From positions 1-41,601 of the forward strand of contig CAZRSF010000058.1 of assembly GCA_964602655.1 (NCBI GenBank): a DNA stretch of 41,601 nucleotides, read 5' to 3'. Positions 1 through 7,208 of this stretch are shown piece after piece. This stretch comes from Moduliflexus sp964602655. Lineage in GTDB: Bacteria; Moduliflexota; Moduliflexia; Moduliflexales; Moduliflexaceae. Numbering within the stretch: position 1 is the stretch's first letter; each line of letters starts with the position of its first letter. A model generated the notes under the pieces. The model saw only the letters and a list, made by a program, of their open reading frames with translations, searched no databases and was not told the DNA's origin. Position numbers and translations under genes: made by a program.

Positions 1-100
1 AGAATAGCTATGATTTGTCAAGTATTTTTTAGCGGGAAAAATGACGCGCTTTCGAATTTCAGAGTCGAAATCTCCATCTGTCTTCAAGACGTTAAAACGT

Positions 101-181
101 CTGGCTATATTCCGTTGCCGCTTCGCGGCAGGCGTTTCGCCCTGAAAGGGCGACGGAATACAGCCAGAGGTTTCAACCTCT
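101..181. repeat. Dispersed palindromic repeat upstream of the first gene
   Basis: Arms at 101-116 and 153-167 pair with one mismatch around two smaller hairpins (117-129 and 139-153), and a further short inverted repeat sits at 166-181. The core CGCCCTGAAAGGGCG recurs near 31060 and 35270. I see no clear promoter in the first 227 bases apart from this element. Confidence 0.7.
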
Positions 182-227
182 GGAACTGGAACGTTCGAAA
201 CGCGCCATTTTTTCCCGTTCGTTATCC

Positions 228-2726
228 ATGAATAACATATGTCGTTGCTGGTTCGTTATACTGCTGTTGCTCTCCCTTTGTGCGCCGATATTCGCCGCAG
301 ACGAGCAAAAAGGACCTATCGTGGACACGGTCTATTTCAATGTCAAGATGAAGCCGGAAATCGGTCTGAAAGATACGGCGGAGGGTTTGACCGACATCTT
401 CTTTTTCGGCGTGGATGGGCCGGTGATTTTCGGGCTGGATCAGGCGACGCGGGATAAACTCGACCTCTACACCGTGCCGGGAGGCAACTGGTCGCTGTTG
501 CTGAACCCAATTCCGAATCAAGCGCCGTATCTTGTCAAAGCGGGCGAACAGGAGTTTTTCAACCCGTTCGCGATTCGCGAAATCCGTTTTGCCATCAACA
601 ATCTGATCAACCGCAAATATATCGTAGATGAAATCCTGTCCGGTTCCGGTATGCCGACATTTACGATGGCGACGCCCGGTCAACCCGGCACGTACAAATA
701 CAACTTGTTAGCGCAACGCGCCGGTTTCACTGAAGAAGGCAACGAAGAACAGGCGTTGCAAGAGATCGCCACCGCGCTCGATACCGCTGCCGCGCTGCCG
801 GAATTGCAGGGGAGACTGGCGAAAGAGGGCGACTGGTGGATGTTCGACACGCAGCCATTAACGATCAAATTCGTTATCCGTGTGGATGATCCGCAGGGAC
901 GCCTGAAAGAAGGAGAATACGTGGCGCAGCAAATCGAAAAGGCGGGCATCAAAGTCGAACGCCTGCTCTGGGATCGCGCCAAATGTAGTCAGACCGTCTA
1001 TCAGGGCAATCCTGCCAATTACGAATGGAACATCTACACCGAAGGCTGGGGCGCAGGCGCGACGCGGGCGTACTGGGAGCATATCGTGGCGCAGATGTAC
1101 GCCCCCTGGTACGGCTACATGCCGGGCGGCACGAACCCCGAAAACTGGCGCTACACGCATGACGAACTCGATACGATCACGCGCAAAGCGTTCGCTGGAA
1201 ATTTTCTGACCGAGGACGAATATTGGGAGTTAGCGTTAAAAGGTCTGGAAATCGGCCTGAACGAAGCGGTCAGAATTTACGTTGCCACGCAGAATCAATA
1301 TTACGCCGCGAATAAAGCGCGTTTCGAACGTCGGATGCTCTACGGCATGGCGGACGGCTTGAACGAATGGTCGCTCCTTTCCGCCGACACGCCCGACAAG
1401 ATTTTGCGCATCACCGGCTATTCCGCCAAAGGCTCACTTTTCATGCACGCCTGGGACCCCGTCGGCGACGACGGCTTCAGCGATGTCTATAGTCAGGTCT
1501 GCGCCACGCCCACCGGCATGGCATCGTCCTTCGAAAGCCCGGCGACGGCTGAAGTCATTCCGCTGATGGCAATTCCTACCGACGTGGATACGCACGTGCA
1601 TAAAAACGAACAGGGCGAAGTTGTCGGCGATATTCCGGTGGCGGCAGACGCAAAACGCTACGATTCCGCCAAAGACGAATGGATCGCGGTTGCTCCTGGA
1701 ACAACCGCGATGAGTTCAGGCACGTATGCGTTTACCTCAGGGAAATTCCATCATGGCCGCCCGATCAGCGTGGCGGATTTTCTCTACGCGGACGCCTTCG
1801 AAGAAGAATGGGCGCGCAAAGACGGCGAAAACGACCGTTATTACGACGCGACCTACGAATCGAGCCATAAGCCGGGGCGTGACCTGAATAAAGGCTGGAT
1901 CGTGCATCCTGATAACACGATCACCACCTTTTTCGACTACAATTTCCCGGCCTCGAAAATCCGCGTGGCGTCCAAAGGCGCGCCGACGTTAAGCGTGTTG
2001 ACCGGTCGCCCGAATATCATGGTGGCGTGGGAAATTCTGGAAGCGTTGGGGCAATTGGTCGCGGAAGGGAGCGCGTCCGGCACGACGTACAGTTTCACGG
2101 CGGGCAACGCGACGCAGGTTGACCTGCTCCGGCCTGACTGCGTCGCCGATATTCGCGCCAAACTCACGGAAATGAAAGAAAAGCAATTCGTCCCGGCTTC
2201 GATTCAAGCGCATGTCACGCCGGAACAGGCCGCCGCAAACTATGACGCCGCAATCCAGTGGATTGACGCGCACAATCACGCGCTGATAGGCTGTGGCGCG
2301 TTTCTGATTGAAAAATACGATCCGACCACGAATTACATGGAACTGAAAGCGTTCCGCGACGAAGCATATCCGTTTGCATCTGATTATTGGCCGAACACGC
2401 TCGCCGCGAATTTGCTGCGCATTGACAGCGTGGATATTCCGGCGATGTACGCCCTCGAAGAAAAGACGATGACGGCGCGAGTGACGCTGTCGGAAGTTCG
2501 CTACCCTGACAATACCACGAAGCCGGCAGAACGCGGCACAGTCTCGGCGGTGTTGGTTACGCCGACCGACGAGCGGACATATCCCGGAACATACATCGAA
2601 CCGGGTGTTTTCGAAGTCAATATTCCGCTTGACGCGCTCGAAGCCGGAGCCTACACCATTTTAATCAATGCCGATTTGGAAGGCGCGCTGCCGGTCGCGG
2701 CGTCCGGCGCGGTTACGCTGTATTGA
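228..2726 (+). CDS. Extracellular solute-binding protein, peptide/oligosaccharide ABC type (SBP_bac_5-like), landmarks in permuted order
   Basis: Predicted periplasmic ligand-binding protein of 832 residues. A signal peptide (hydrophobic residues 8-22) ends near IFA-AD at 22-25. Typical family-5 landmarks are visible: FAINNLINRKYIVDEIL (121-137) matches the 'AINYAIDRxxI' region, residues about 239-276 match the 'GIKVE...YDL...GW' region, GKFHHGRPISVAD (about 505-517) matches the 'FHDGxPxTAxDV' region, and residues about 688-710 match 'GTGPY..xxYxP'. In OppA/DppA proteins the last two come before the first two, so the order looks circularly permuted. The last 100 residues resemble a beta-sandwich appendage. 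At 832 residues it is longer than the usual 500-600. No permease or ATPase gene is adjacent, and no Shine-Dalgarno is visible before the ATG. The ligand cannot be read from sequence. Confidence 0.75.
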   Translation: MNNICRCWFVILLLLSLCAPIFAADEQKGPIVDTVYFNVKMKPEIGLKDTAEGLTDIFFFGVDGPVIFGLDQATRDKLDLYTVPGGNWSLLLNPIPNQAPYLVKAGEQEFFNPFAIREIRFAINNLINRKYIVDEILSGSGMPTFTMATPGQPGTYKYNLLAQRAGFTEEGNEEQALQEIATALDTAAALPELQGRLAKEGDWWMFDTQPLTIKFVIRVDDPQGRLKEGEYVAQQIEKAGIKVERLLWDRAKCSQTVYQGNPANYEWNIYTEGWGAGATRAYWEHIVAQMYAPWYGYMPGGTNPENWRYTHDELDTITRKAFAGNFLTEDEYWELALKGLEIGLNEAVRIYVATQNQYYAANKARFERRMLYGMADGLNEWSLLSADTPDKILRITGYSAKGSLFMHAWDPVGDDGFSDVYSQVCATPTGMASSFESPATAEVIPLMAIPTDVDTHVHKNEQGEVVGDIPVAADAKRYDSAKDEWIAVAPGTTAMSSGTYAFTSGKFHHGRPISVADFLYADAFEEEWARKDGENDRYYDATYESSHKPGRDLNKGWIVHPDNTITTFFDYNFPASKIRVASKGAPTLSVLTGRPNIMVAWEILEALGQLVAEGSASGTTYSFTAGNATQVDLLRPDCVADIRAKLTEMKEKQFVPASIQAHVTPEQAAANYDAAIQWIDAHNHALIGCGAFLIEKYDPTTNYMELKAFRDEAYPFASDYWPNTLAANLLRIDSVDIPAMYALEEKTMTARVTLSEVRYPDNTTKPAERGTVSAVLVTPTDERTYPGTYIEPGVFEVNIPLDALEAGAYTILINADLEGALPVAASGAVTLY

Positions 2727-2776
2727 TGTTTTTCCAAACCTGCCGGGGTTTAATGAAGATTAAATGTAATTATTTA

Positions 2777-2808
2777 CGTACCGGCGGACAGCCTTGTCCA
2801 CCGGTACG
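2777..2808. terminator. Hairpin between convergent genes
   Basis: CGTACCGG-type arms (2777-2790 and 2795-2808) pair with one mismatch around GCCT. It lies between the converging stops at 2726 and 2848 and could end transcription from either side. There is no U-tract, so it may simply be another palindromic repeat. Confidence 0.45.
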
Positions 2809-2847
2809 AAGGCGCTAAGAAGAGTGAGAGACTCTTGATGCCTTGAA

Positions 2848-3885
2848 TTACAGCGTCACTAACGTATACGCACGTTGGCCGAGACCGATCTGTTCGGCAT
2901 ATTCCAGCGTGTCGCGCCCACGCCCGAAGACGCGCTTGCCGCTCCGCTTATCTAACAGGTCGTGGCAGGCTTGATCAATCGCGACAGGATCAGTCGAAGC
3001 GATCACGCCTAAATCCGGGGCAATCGGTTTCATCTTCGACCCCTGACAATCGCAGCCGCGTGTCAGATTAAAGACAAACGATATATAGAGATTCTTTTTG
3101 CCGAGGTGCGCCGCCAATCCGTATTCCGCGATTTTTTCCCGAAATGATTTGGAGAGCGTCATGCGCAACGGATTGAAGAAAATGGCGTTATGCTGGCAAA
3201 TCGGCATGCAGGAGGCGCAGCCGAGACATTTCTCCTTGTGAATGCGCGACCACCGACCAATCGTAATCGCATTCGCGGGGCAATGCCGGGCGCAGGCGCC
3301 GCATTTTTTGCAGGCCAGCGGATTGATCATCGGAATGGCATTGGCGTGTTGCGCAAGTTTGCCGCCGCGCGCCGCGCATCCCATTGCCAATTGTTTGACC
3401 GCGCCGCCGAACCCTGCCAGCATGTGACCTTTGAAATGGCTCACCACTAATAATTGTTTGTGTTTGGCAATCTCTTTGCCGATTTTACAGGTGGCAAAAT
3501 GCGTTTGATTGATTTCGACTTCTTCGTAATCGTCGCCGGTTTCGCCGTCGGCGATGACGACCGGAATCTGGGTAAATCCGTGCCGCTCCGCTAATTTGAC
3601 GTGCGACGCGCGGGTCTGGCGCTCGCCGCGATACAGGGCATTGGTTTCCATGTAGCAGCATTCCGCCTTTTGCTGCTGAAGATAATCAATCATCCCTTCG
3701 AAATTTTTCGAGCCGATAAACGTGTTATTGCCTTTTTCGCCGAAATGCACTTTCAACGGAATGGCGGCTTCGAGATTGACTTGTTCGCGTTCTACAACAG
3801 TTTTCAGCAATTGCCGCGCACTATCAGCGATCTGTTGCGTTTCTTGATATGATGCGATTGGCGTAAAATATACCGATGTTGCCAT
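2848..3885 (-). CDS. DUF362 family protein with two 4Fe-4S clusters
   Basis: A 345-residue iron-sulfur protein. Two ferredoxin-type CxxCxxCxxxC motifs sit at C192-C195-C198-C202 and C220-C223-C226-C230, inserted in a DUF362 scaffold whose end carries RGCDCQG and STDPVAIDQ. DUF362 proteins are found with anaerobic redox enzymes, but the reaction is generally unknown. I place the start at the ATG at 3885, where GGAGG lies 5 bases upstream. An ATG four codons earlier has no ribosome binding site and itself overlaps that GGAGG. No signal peptide is present, so it is likely cytoplasmic. Two TGACnnnnnnGTCR palindromes upstream suggest control by a repressor that is not encoded nearby. It is transcribed alone and converges on the preceding binding-protein gene. 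Confidence 0.8.
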   Translation of the reverse strand: MATSVYFTPIASYQETQQIADSARQLLKTVVEREQVNLEAAIPLKVHFGEKGNNTFIGSKNFEGMIDYLQQQKAECCYMETNALYRGERQTRASHVKLAERHGFTQIPVVIADGETGDDYEEVEINQTHFATCKIGKEIAKHKQLLVVSHFKGHMLAGFGGAVKQLAMGCAARGGKLAQHANAIPMINPLACKKCGACARHCPANAITIGRWSRIHKEKCLGCASCMPICQHNAIFFNPLRMTLSKSFREKIAEYGLAAHLGKKNLYISFVFNLTRGCDCQGSKMKPIAPDLGVIASTDPVAIDQACHDLLDKRSGKRVFGRGRDTLEYAEQIGLGQRAYTLVTL

Positions 3886-3904
3886 ACATGCCTCCATATA
3901 ATAC

Positions 3905-3918
3905 TGACTATTTAGTCA
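3905..3918. promoter_or_regulatory. Operator-like palindrome upstream of the DUF362 gene
   Basis: TGACTA-TT-TAGTCA is a perfect 14-base inverted repeat starting 20 bases before the DUF362 start codon. Short palindromes of this size are typical of TetR-like operators, which is inference. A related site lies at 4120. Confidence 0.4.
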
Positions 3919-4119
3919 TTTATGCCGTATAAAAAACTACAGCCGTCGTTGTTGAATTTTCAATACGCATACTAAATCAAACGTTTGCCCTCTGAAATTG
4001 CGATCATCTTGAATAATCAAAATACCATATAAACGCCGTCTTCAGATGCTATCCGTTTTCAAACCGCGCCACAGCGTTTGAAAAATAGATAGAAATTATT
4101 TTTATCGCTCATAACAAAC

Positions 4120-4133
4120 TGACCAATCAGTCG
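4120..4133. promoter_or_regulatory. Second operator-like site upstream of the DUF362 gene
   Basis: TGACCAATCAGTCG fits the same TGACnnnnnnGTCR form as the site at 3905. Shifted two bases, it also reads as the perfect inverted repeat ACTGA-CCAA-TCAGT. About 215 bases separate the two sites, a distance at which looping is possible. Confidence 0.35.
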
Positions 4134-4219
4134 AATAAAAAGAATTTGCGTCTATTTTGTCAAGAGAAAAACAAAAGACATAACTTGGAGGTGCCGCATT
4201 ATTCACAACGATTGAACAC

Positions 4220-4252
4220 ACCCTTGCCAGGGTTTCGAACCCTGACAGGGGT
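4220..4252. repeat. Palindromic repeat (CCAGGGTT/AACCCTG family)
   Basis: Arms 4220-4234 and 4238-4252 pair with two mismatches across the loop TCG. The same CAGGGTT...AACCCTG core recurs at 19302, 25842 and about 29566, so this is one member of a dispersed family. Confidence 0.65.
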
Positions 4253-4363
4253 TTCGTGGCATCAATGCCACTGGACGACGCTGTAATTATTTCGCTGAAT
4301 ATTATATGAACGTCTCCTCTATACAGAAAGCATTCTCGCCCATGTCAGAGCCAAAGGCGACAT

Positions 4364-6343
4364 TCATTTCATATTCGGCACGACTTGATACTTTCTGACG
4401 TTCGATGATGGGGCGATATCACTCGCTTCGTTCTGCTGATCATTCTTGGTGTTATCCTGCAATTGCGGTTGGGCGTACACAGAAAGAAAAATATCATCGC
4501 CGAGATGCTGGCCGTATTTGCCGCGCACATAGGGCGTTTCGTCCACTAACAGGTATTTTTCGAACAAGAATTGCTTGCCTTGCAGCGGAATATCAATCAT
4601 GGTTTTGACGTTCAGCGCGTCGGTCTGCGCCGTCGCAAGCTGCGGCACTTGTTTGACCGGGCATTCGAAGCGCGTATATTCGTAATTTTCCGGCAGAAAG
4701 AGCGTCCAGCGCAAGTGGCTGATCGGCACGTCCACGCCGGGGAGTTCGTTCTGCAATTCCCCTTTCAGACTGAGTTTGTCCACATCCGTGACATAGCCGA
4801 TTTCAATCGAAAACGAGCGCAATTCTTCGCCCTGCATCGCGGATTTTTTCATCGGAATCAGCATCGCGCCGCCTTCGGTCGTCGCAGGCTTGACTGGCTC
4901 GCCGTCCGAAAACGCTTGCAACAGGCGCGATTTGTCCGGCAGCGTCACGGTCAAGAATTGCCGGTCGTTGTTGCGAATGAAATAGCGGGCGCGTGTGATG
5001 CTTTTCCCTTCCAGTGTGCGATGCGTCACGCAATCCATCACGTCTATGTTGGCGACGACGGTCTGAATTTCCTGATAACTTTTCACGTCAAGCTGCGCGT
5101 GAAAGGCGGCTTCATGAAATTCATAGCCGTACAGCAGCGGACTCGACGCGCTTTGCAGCAGGGCTTTCGGCAGGTTTTTGGCCGGAATCGCGAATTTATT
5201 CTGATCGCCGGGCGTCACGTCTAAGTTGCCGACGACTTCGACGCCGACAAAACCTGCAACCAGTTCCACGCCCTTGATTTGCGCGACCGGTACGGCGGCT
5301 TTGGCTGGAAGCGAGGTCAACTGGGCGCGATATGTCACCGTGAGATTGACCGTTTTACGCCCGTCAATCTGGCCGGTCAGCTTGATCACTTGCGCGGCGT
5401 CCGTCTGTTCGGTCGTCCAGCGTTCGATGTCGGCGCTGCTGACATTCAGGATGTCCACGTCTTTCGGTAAATGCAGTTCTACTTGCTCCAACGACGGCAG
5501 ATTGTTCAGCGCAATCATGCTGCTCATCGAAAACGCGGTGCGTTCGACCGTGACCAGCGTATGCACATCCGCCGACGATTTGCGGGCGATGCCGGTTTCC
5601 TTTTCGACCTGCCAACTGAGCGCGAGCGTGTCGTTTTTGCTTAGCACGGTCTGAAACATCGTCCGTCCGTCGGTTTGCGTCACCTGTCCGGCAGGCGACA
5701 TGCTCAAGAGATTCACCGCTTTTTCGGGAATCTCGATGGTCATGCGATTCATCACGGCGGGCGGCGGCGTCAACGCGAACGAGTAGGTCAGGTTGTCCAC
5801 CTGAATCGGCGCGTAAAAGACGATGGAAAGCGTAAACTGCGCCGGGCCTTGCGCGATGATGTCATAGCTGTTATCGCCGCGCACAAGCTGCGCAATTCGC
5901 GCAGACGACGGCGTCGCGGCGGCAGCAATCGGCGAGAGTGTTGCGTCGCCTGCCGGAACAGCGTCCTGTTGCGTGATGCGCACGGACTCGATCCCGACTT
6001 GCGCGGGCAGGAGTTGAAATGTCGTCCAGCCGATTTTCAATACTTGAATCGTCATGTCGGCCTCGAAGCGCATCGTCGCGCCCTGCGCCGTGCCGCGCAG
6101 TTGCGCGTCGCTCACGTTGAATTCGATAGGCGGCGTCTCTTTGACTTCGGGCTGCTTTTGCTCGGCGATAGCACGTTTCAGGCTCTCCAATTCATCGAGC
6201 ATCGTTTTGAGTTCGTTCCAAGTTAACACGACTTTGCCGGATTCCAAATTCGGCAGCGCGATTTCTTCGGCGCGGGTTGGCGCGTTCCCCCAACTGATGG
6301 CGGCGATGAACGCCAATACCATGATCAAGAAGCTTTTTTTCAT
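4364..6343 (-). CDS. Exported beta-rich protein of unknown function
   Basis: 659 residues, not assigned to a family. A clear signal peptide (KK then hydrophobic residues 5-18, cleavage near TRA-EE at 23-27) sends it across the inner membrane. A short charged coiled-coil-like stretch follows at about 41-66 (ELKTMLDELESLKRAIAEQK). The rest is rich in alternating beta-type sequence with VxLTVTYRA-like strands, as in large periplasmic adhesion or scaffold proteins, and there is no second membrane segment. The C-terminus is Asn/Gln-rich. AGAAGG precedes the ATG at a normal distance. The gene lies 92 bases downstream of the membrane-protein gene at 6436-7053 on the same strand, so the two probably form an operon and may act as one envelope complex, which is inference. 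Confidence 0.7.
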   Translation of the reverse strand: MKKSFLIMVLAFIAAISWGNAPTRAEEIALPNLESGKVVLTWNELKTMLDELESLKRAIAEQKQPEVKETPPIEFNVSDAQLRGTAQGATMRFEADMTIQVLKIGWTTFQLLPAQVGIESVRITQQDAVPAGDATLSPIAAAATPSSARIAQLVRGDNSYDIIAQGPAQFTLSIVFYAPIQVDNLTYSFALTPPPAVMNRMTIEIPEKAVNLLSMSPAGQVTQTDGRTMFQTVLSKNDTLALSWQVEKETGIARKSSADVHTLVTVERTAFSMSSMIALNNLPSLEQVELHLPKDVDILNVSSADIERWTTEQTDAAQVIKLTGQIDGRKTVNLTVTYRAQLTSLPAKAAVPVAQIKGVELVAGFVGVEVVGNLDVTPGDQNKFAIPAKNLPKALLQSASSPLLYGYEFHEAAFHAQLDVKSYQEIQTVVANIDVMDCVTHRTLEGKSITRARYFIRNNDRQFLTVTLPDKSRLLQAFSDGEPVKPATTEGGAMLIPMKKSAMQGEELRSFSIEIGYVTDVDKLSLKGELQNELPGVDVPISHLRWTLFLPENYEYTRFECPVKQVPQLATAQTDALNVKTMIDIPLQGKQFLFEKYLLVDETPYVRGKYGQHLGDDIFLSVYAQPQLQDNTKNDQQNEASDIAPSSNVRKYQVVPNMK

Positions 6344-6368
6344 ATCGTTTACCTTCTTTCGTGTTTAC

Positions 6369-6428
6369 TCCCGCAGAGACGCGGAGACGCAGGGAAATTT
6401 TATCTTGCGCCTCAGCGTCCCTGCGGGA
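6369..6428. repeat. Palindromic repeat between two operon genes
   Basis: TCCCGCAGAGACGC at the left and GCGTCCCTGCGGGA at the right pair imperfectly around an AT-rich centre. A partial copy (CCCGCAGAGGCGCAGGG) is near 29645. It fills almost all of the 92-base gap between the two genes. Confidence 0.6.
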
Positions 6429-6435
6429 AAATATA

Positions 6436-7053
6436 TTACTCGACATTCAATCGTTCTTCATTCGGCAAATCCGGCGGCGTCGCTGGTTTCCGATGTGTCG
6501 GAAAGAGCGGCGTATTCAGCTTGTCCCAACCGAGCAGTTCCATCAAATCGGTTTCGCGATAGCGAGAGAGGATGTGCATCACCACTGCCAACAGCACGAC
6601 CGCTTCGAGAATCAAAATCAAGCCGGTATAGGCCGGAAAGAGCGCGGCCAATGAGGTAATGCCGGAGTAGAAGACGTAGGCTGCCGTAATTGCGAACGCG
6701 GCGTCGAACTTGTCCACGATGCGCGCGTAATTGAACATCAATCCGCCTAAAATCCCGAATGCCAGCGCGAACGCCAGCCACACCGACATATACATGGAGA
6801 GATATGCGAACAATGGGTAGAAGAGGAAGAATGCGGCGCACAACACGGCGATTTTGACGAAGCTCAACGGGCGTCCGGCGAGTTTCAGAATGAGGCAGAC
6901 CGAGGCGATAAACAGCAGGAAAAATGCCGGAGCGCGGCGGGTCATGACGTTGATCTGCTGCGCCACGTTGAGTTTGTCCGGCAAAATCACGCCGATATTC
7001 GAAGCGGTCAGCGAACGATCCAATTCCCATGCCAAAGTCAATAATAAAAACAA
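6436..7053 (-). CDS. Multipass inner-membrane protein of unknown function, 5' end doubtful
   Basis: A reading frame of 205 codons, mostly membrane segments: hydrophobic stretches at about 1-9, 44-60, 67-87, 88-106, 115-137 and 141-160, then a hydrophilic Pro-rich tail. I do not recognise the family. The frame opens with TTG at 7053, has no ribosome binding site, and meets an in-frame stop eight codons upstream, so the first segment begins abruptly inside a hydrophobic run. Either translation starts lower (ATG at 6945) or the 5' end has been lost by a frameshift near the T-run around 7060. It lies upstream of the exported protein at 4364-6343 and probably shares its transcript. Confidence 0.55.
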   Translation of the reverse strand: MFLLLTLAWELDRSLTASNIGVILPDKLNVAQQINVMTRRAPAFFLLFIASVCLILKLAGRPLSFVKIAVLCAAFFLFYPLFAYLSMYMSVWLAFALAFGILGGLMFNYARIVDKFDAAFAITAAYVFYSGITSLAALFPAYTGLILILEAVVLLAVVMHILSRYRETDLMELLGWDKLNTPLFPTHRKPATPPDLPNEERLNVE

Positions 7054-7208
7054 CCGAAGAAAAAATTTGACATTTTACTTTTAGACGACAACAGTGATGA
7101 CCGAACTCATCGAACCAGACGCGATCCTGCGAATATGCCCTTAGGGTTGTTGTAACGCCTCCTTCGATTTTCACAGGCATGATTATTCCCTTTTAACAAG
7201 AGGATCGT

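Larger units (their letters stand above)
3919..4363. other. AT-rich intergenic region of about 445 bases
   Basis: No convincing gene is present. It holds the second operator-like site (4120-4133), a palindromic repeat at 4220-4252, and very AT-rich DNA from 3919 to about 4170 that could hold the DUF362 promoter. Confidence 0.6.

Noticed and set aside
10..231. Open frame of 73 codons before the first binding protein
   Set aside because: It is read through a palindromic repeat and has no ribosome binding site.
5675..6226. Arg-rich open frame on the plus strand opposite the exported beta-rich protein
   Set aside because: Composition is that of an antisense shadow; the minus-strand frame has a signal peptide and ribosome binding site.
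6458..7180. Open frame of 240 codons overlapping the membrane-protein gene in another frame
   Set aside because: Its 5' part has no coding look and its 3' part is Arg-rich out-of-frame reading of the membrane protein.
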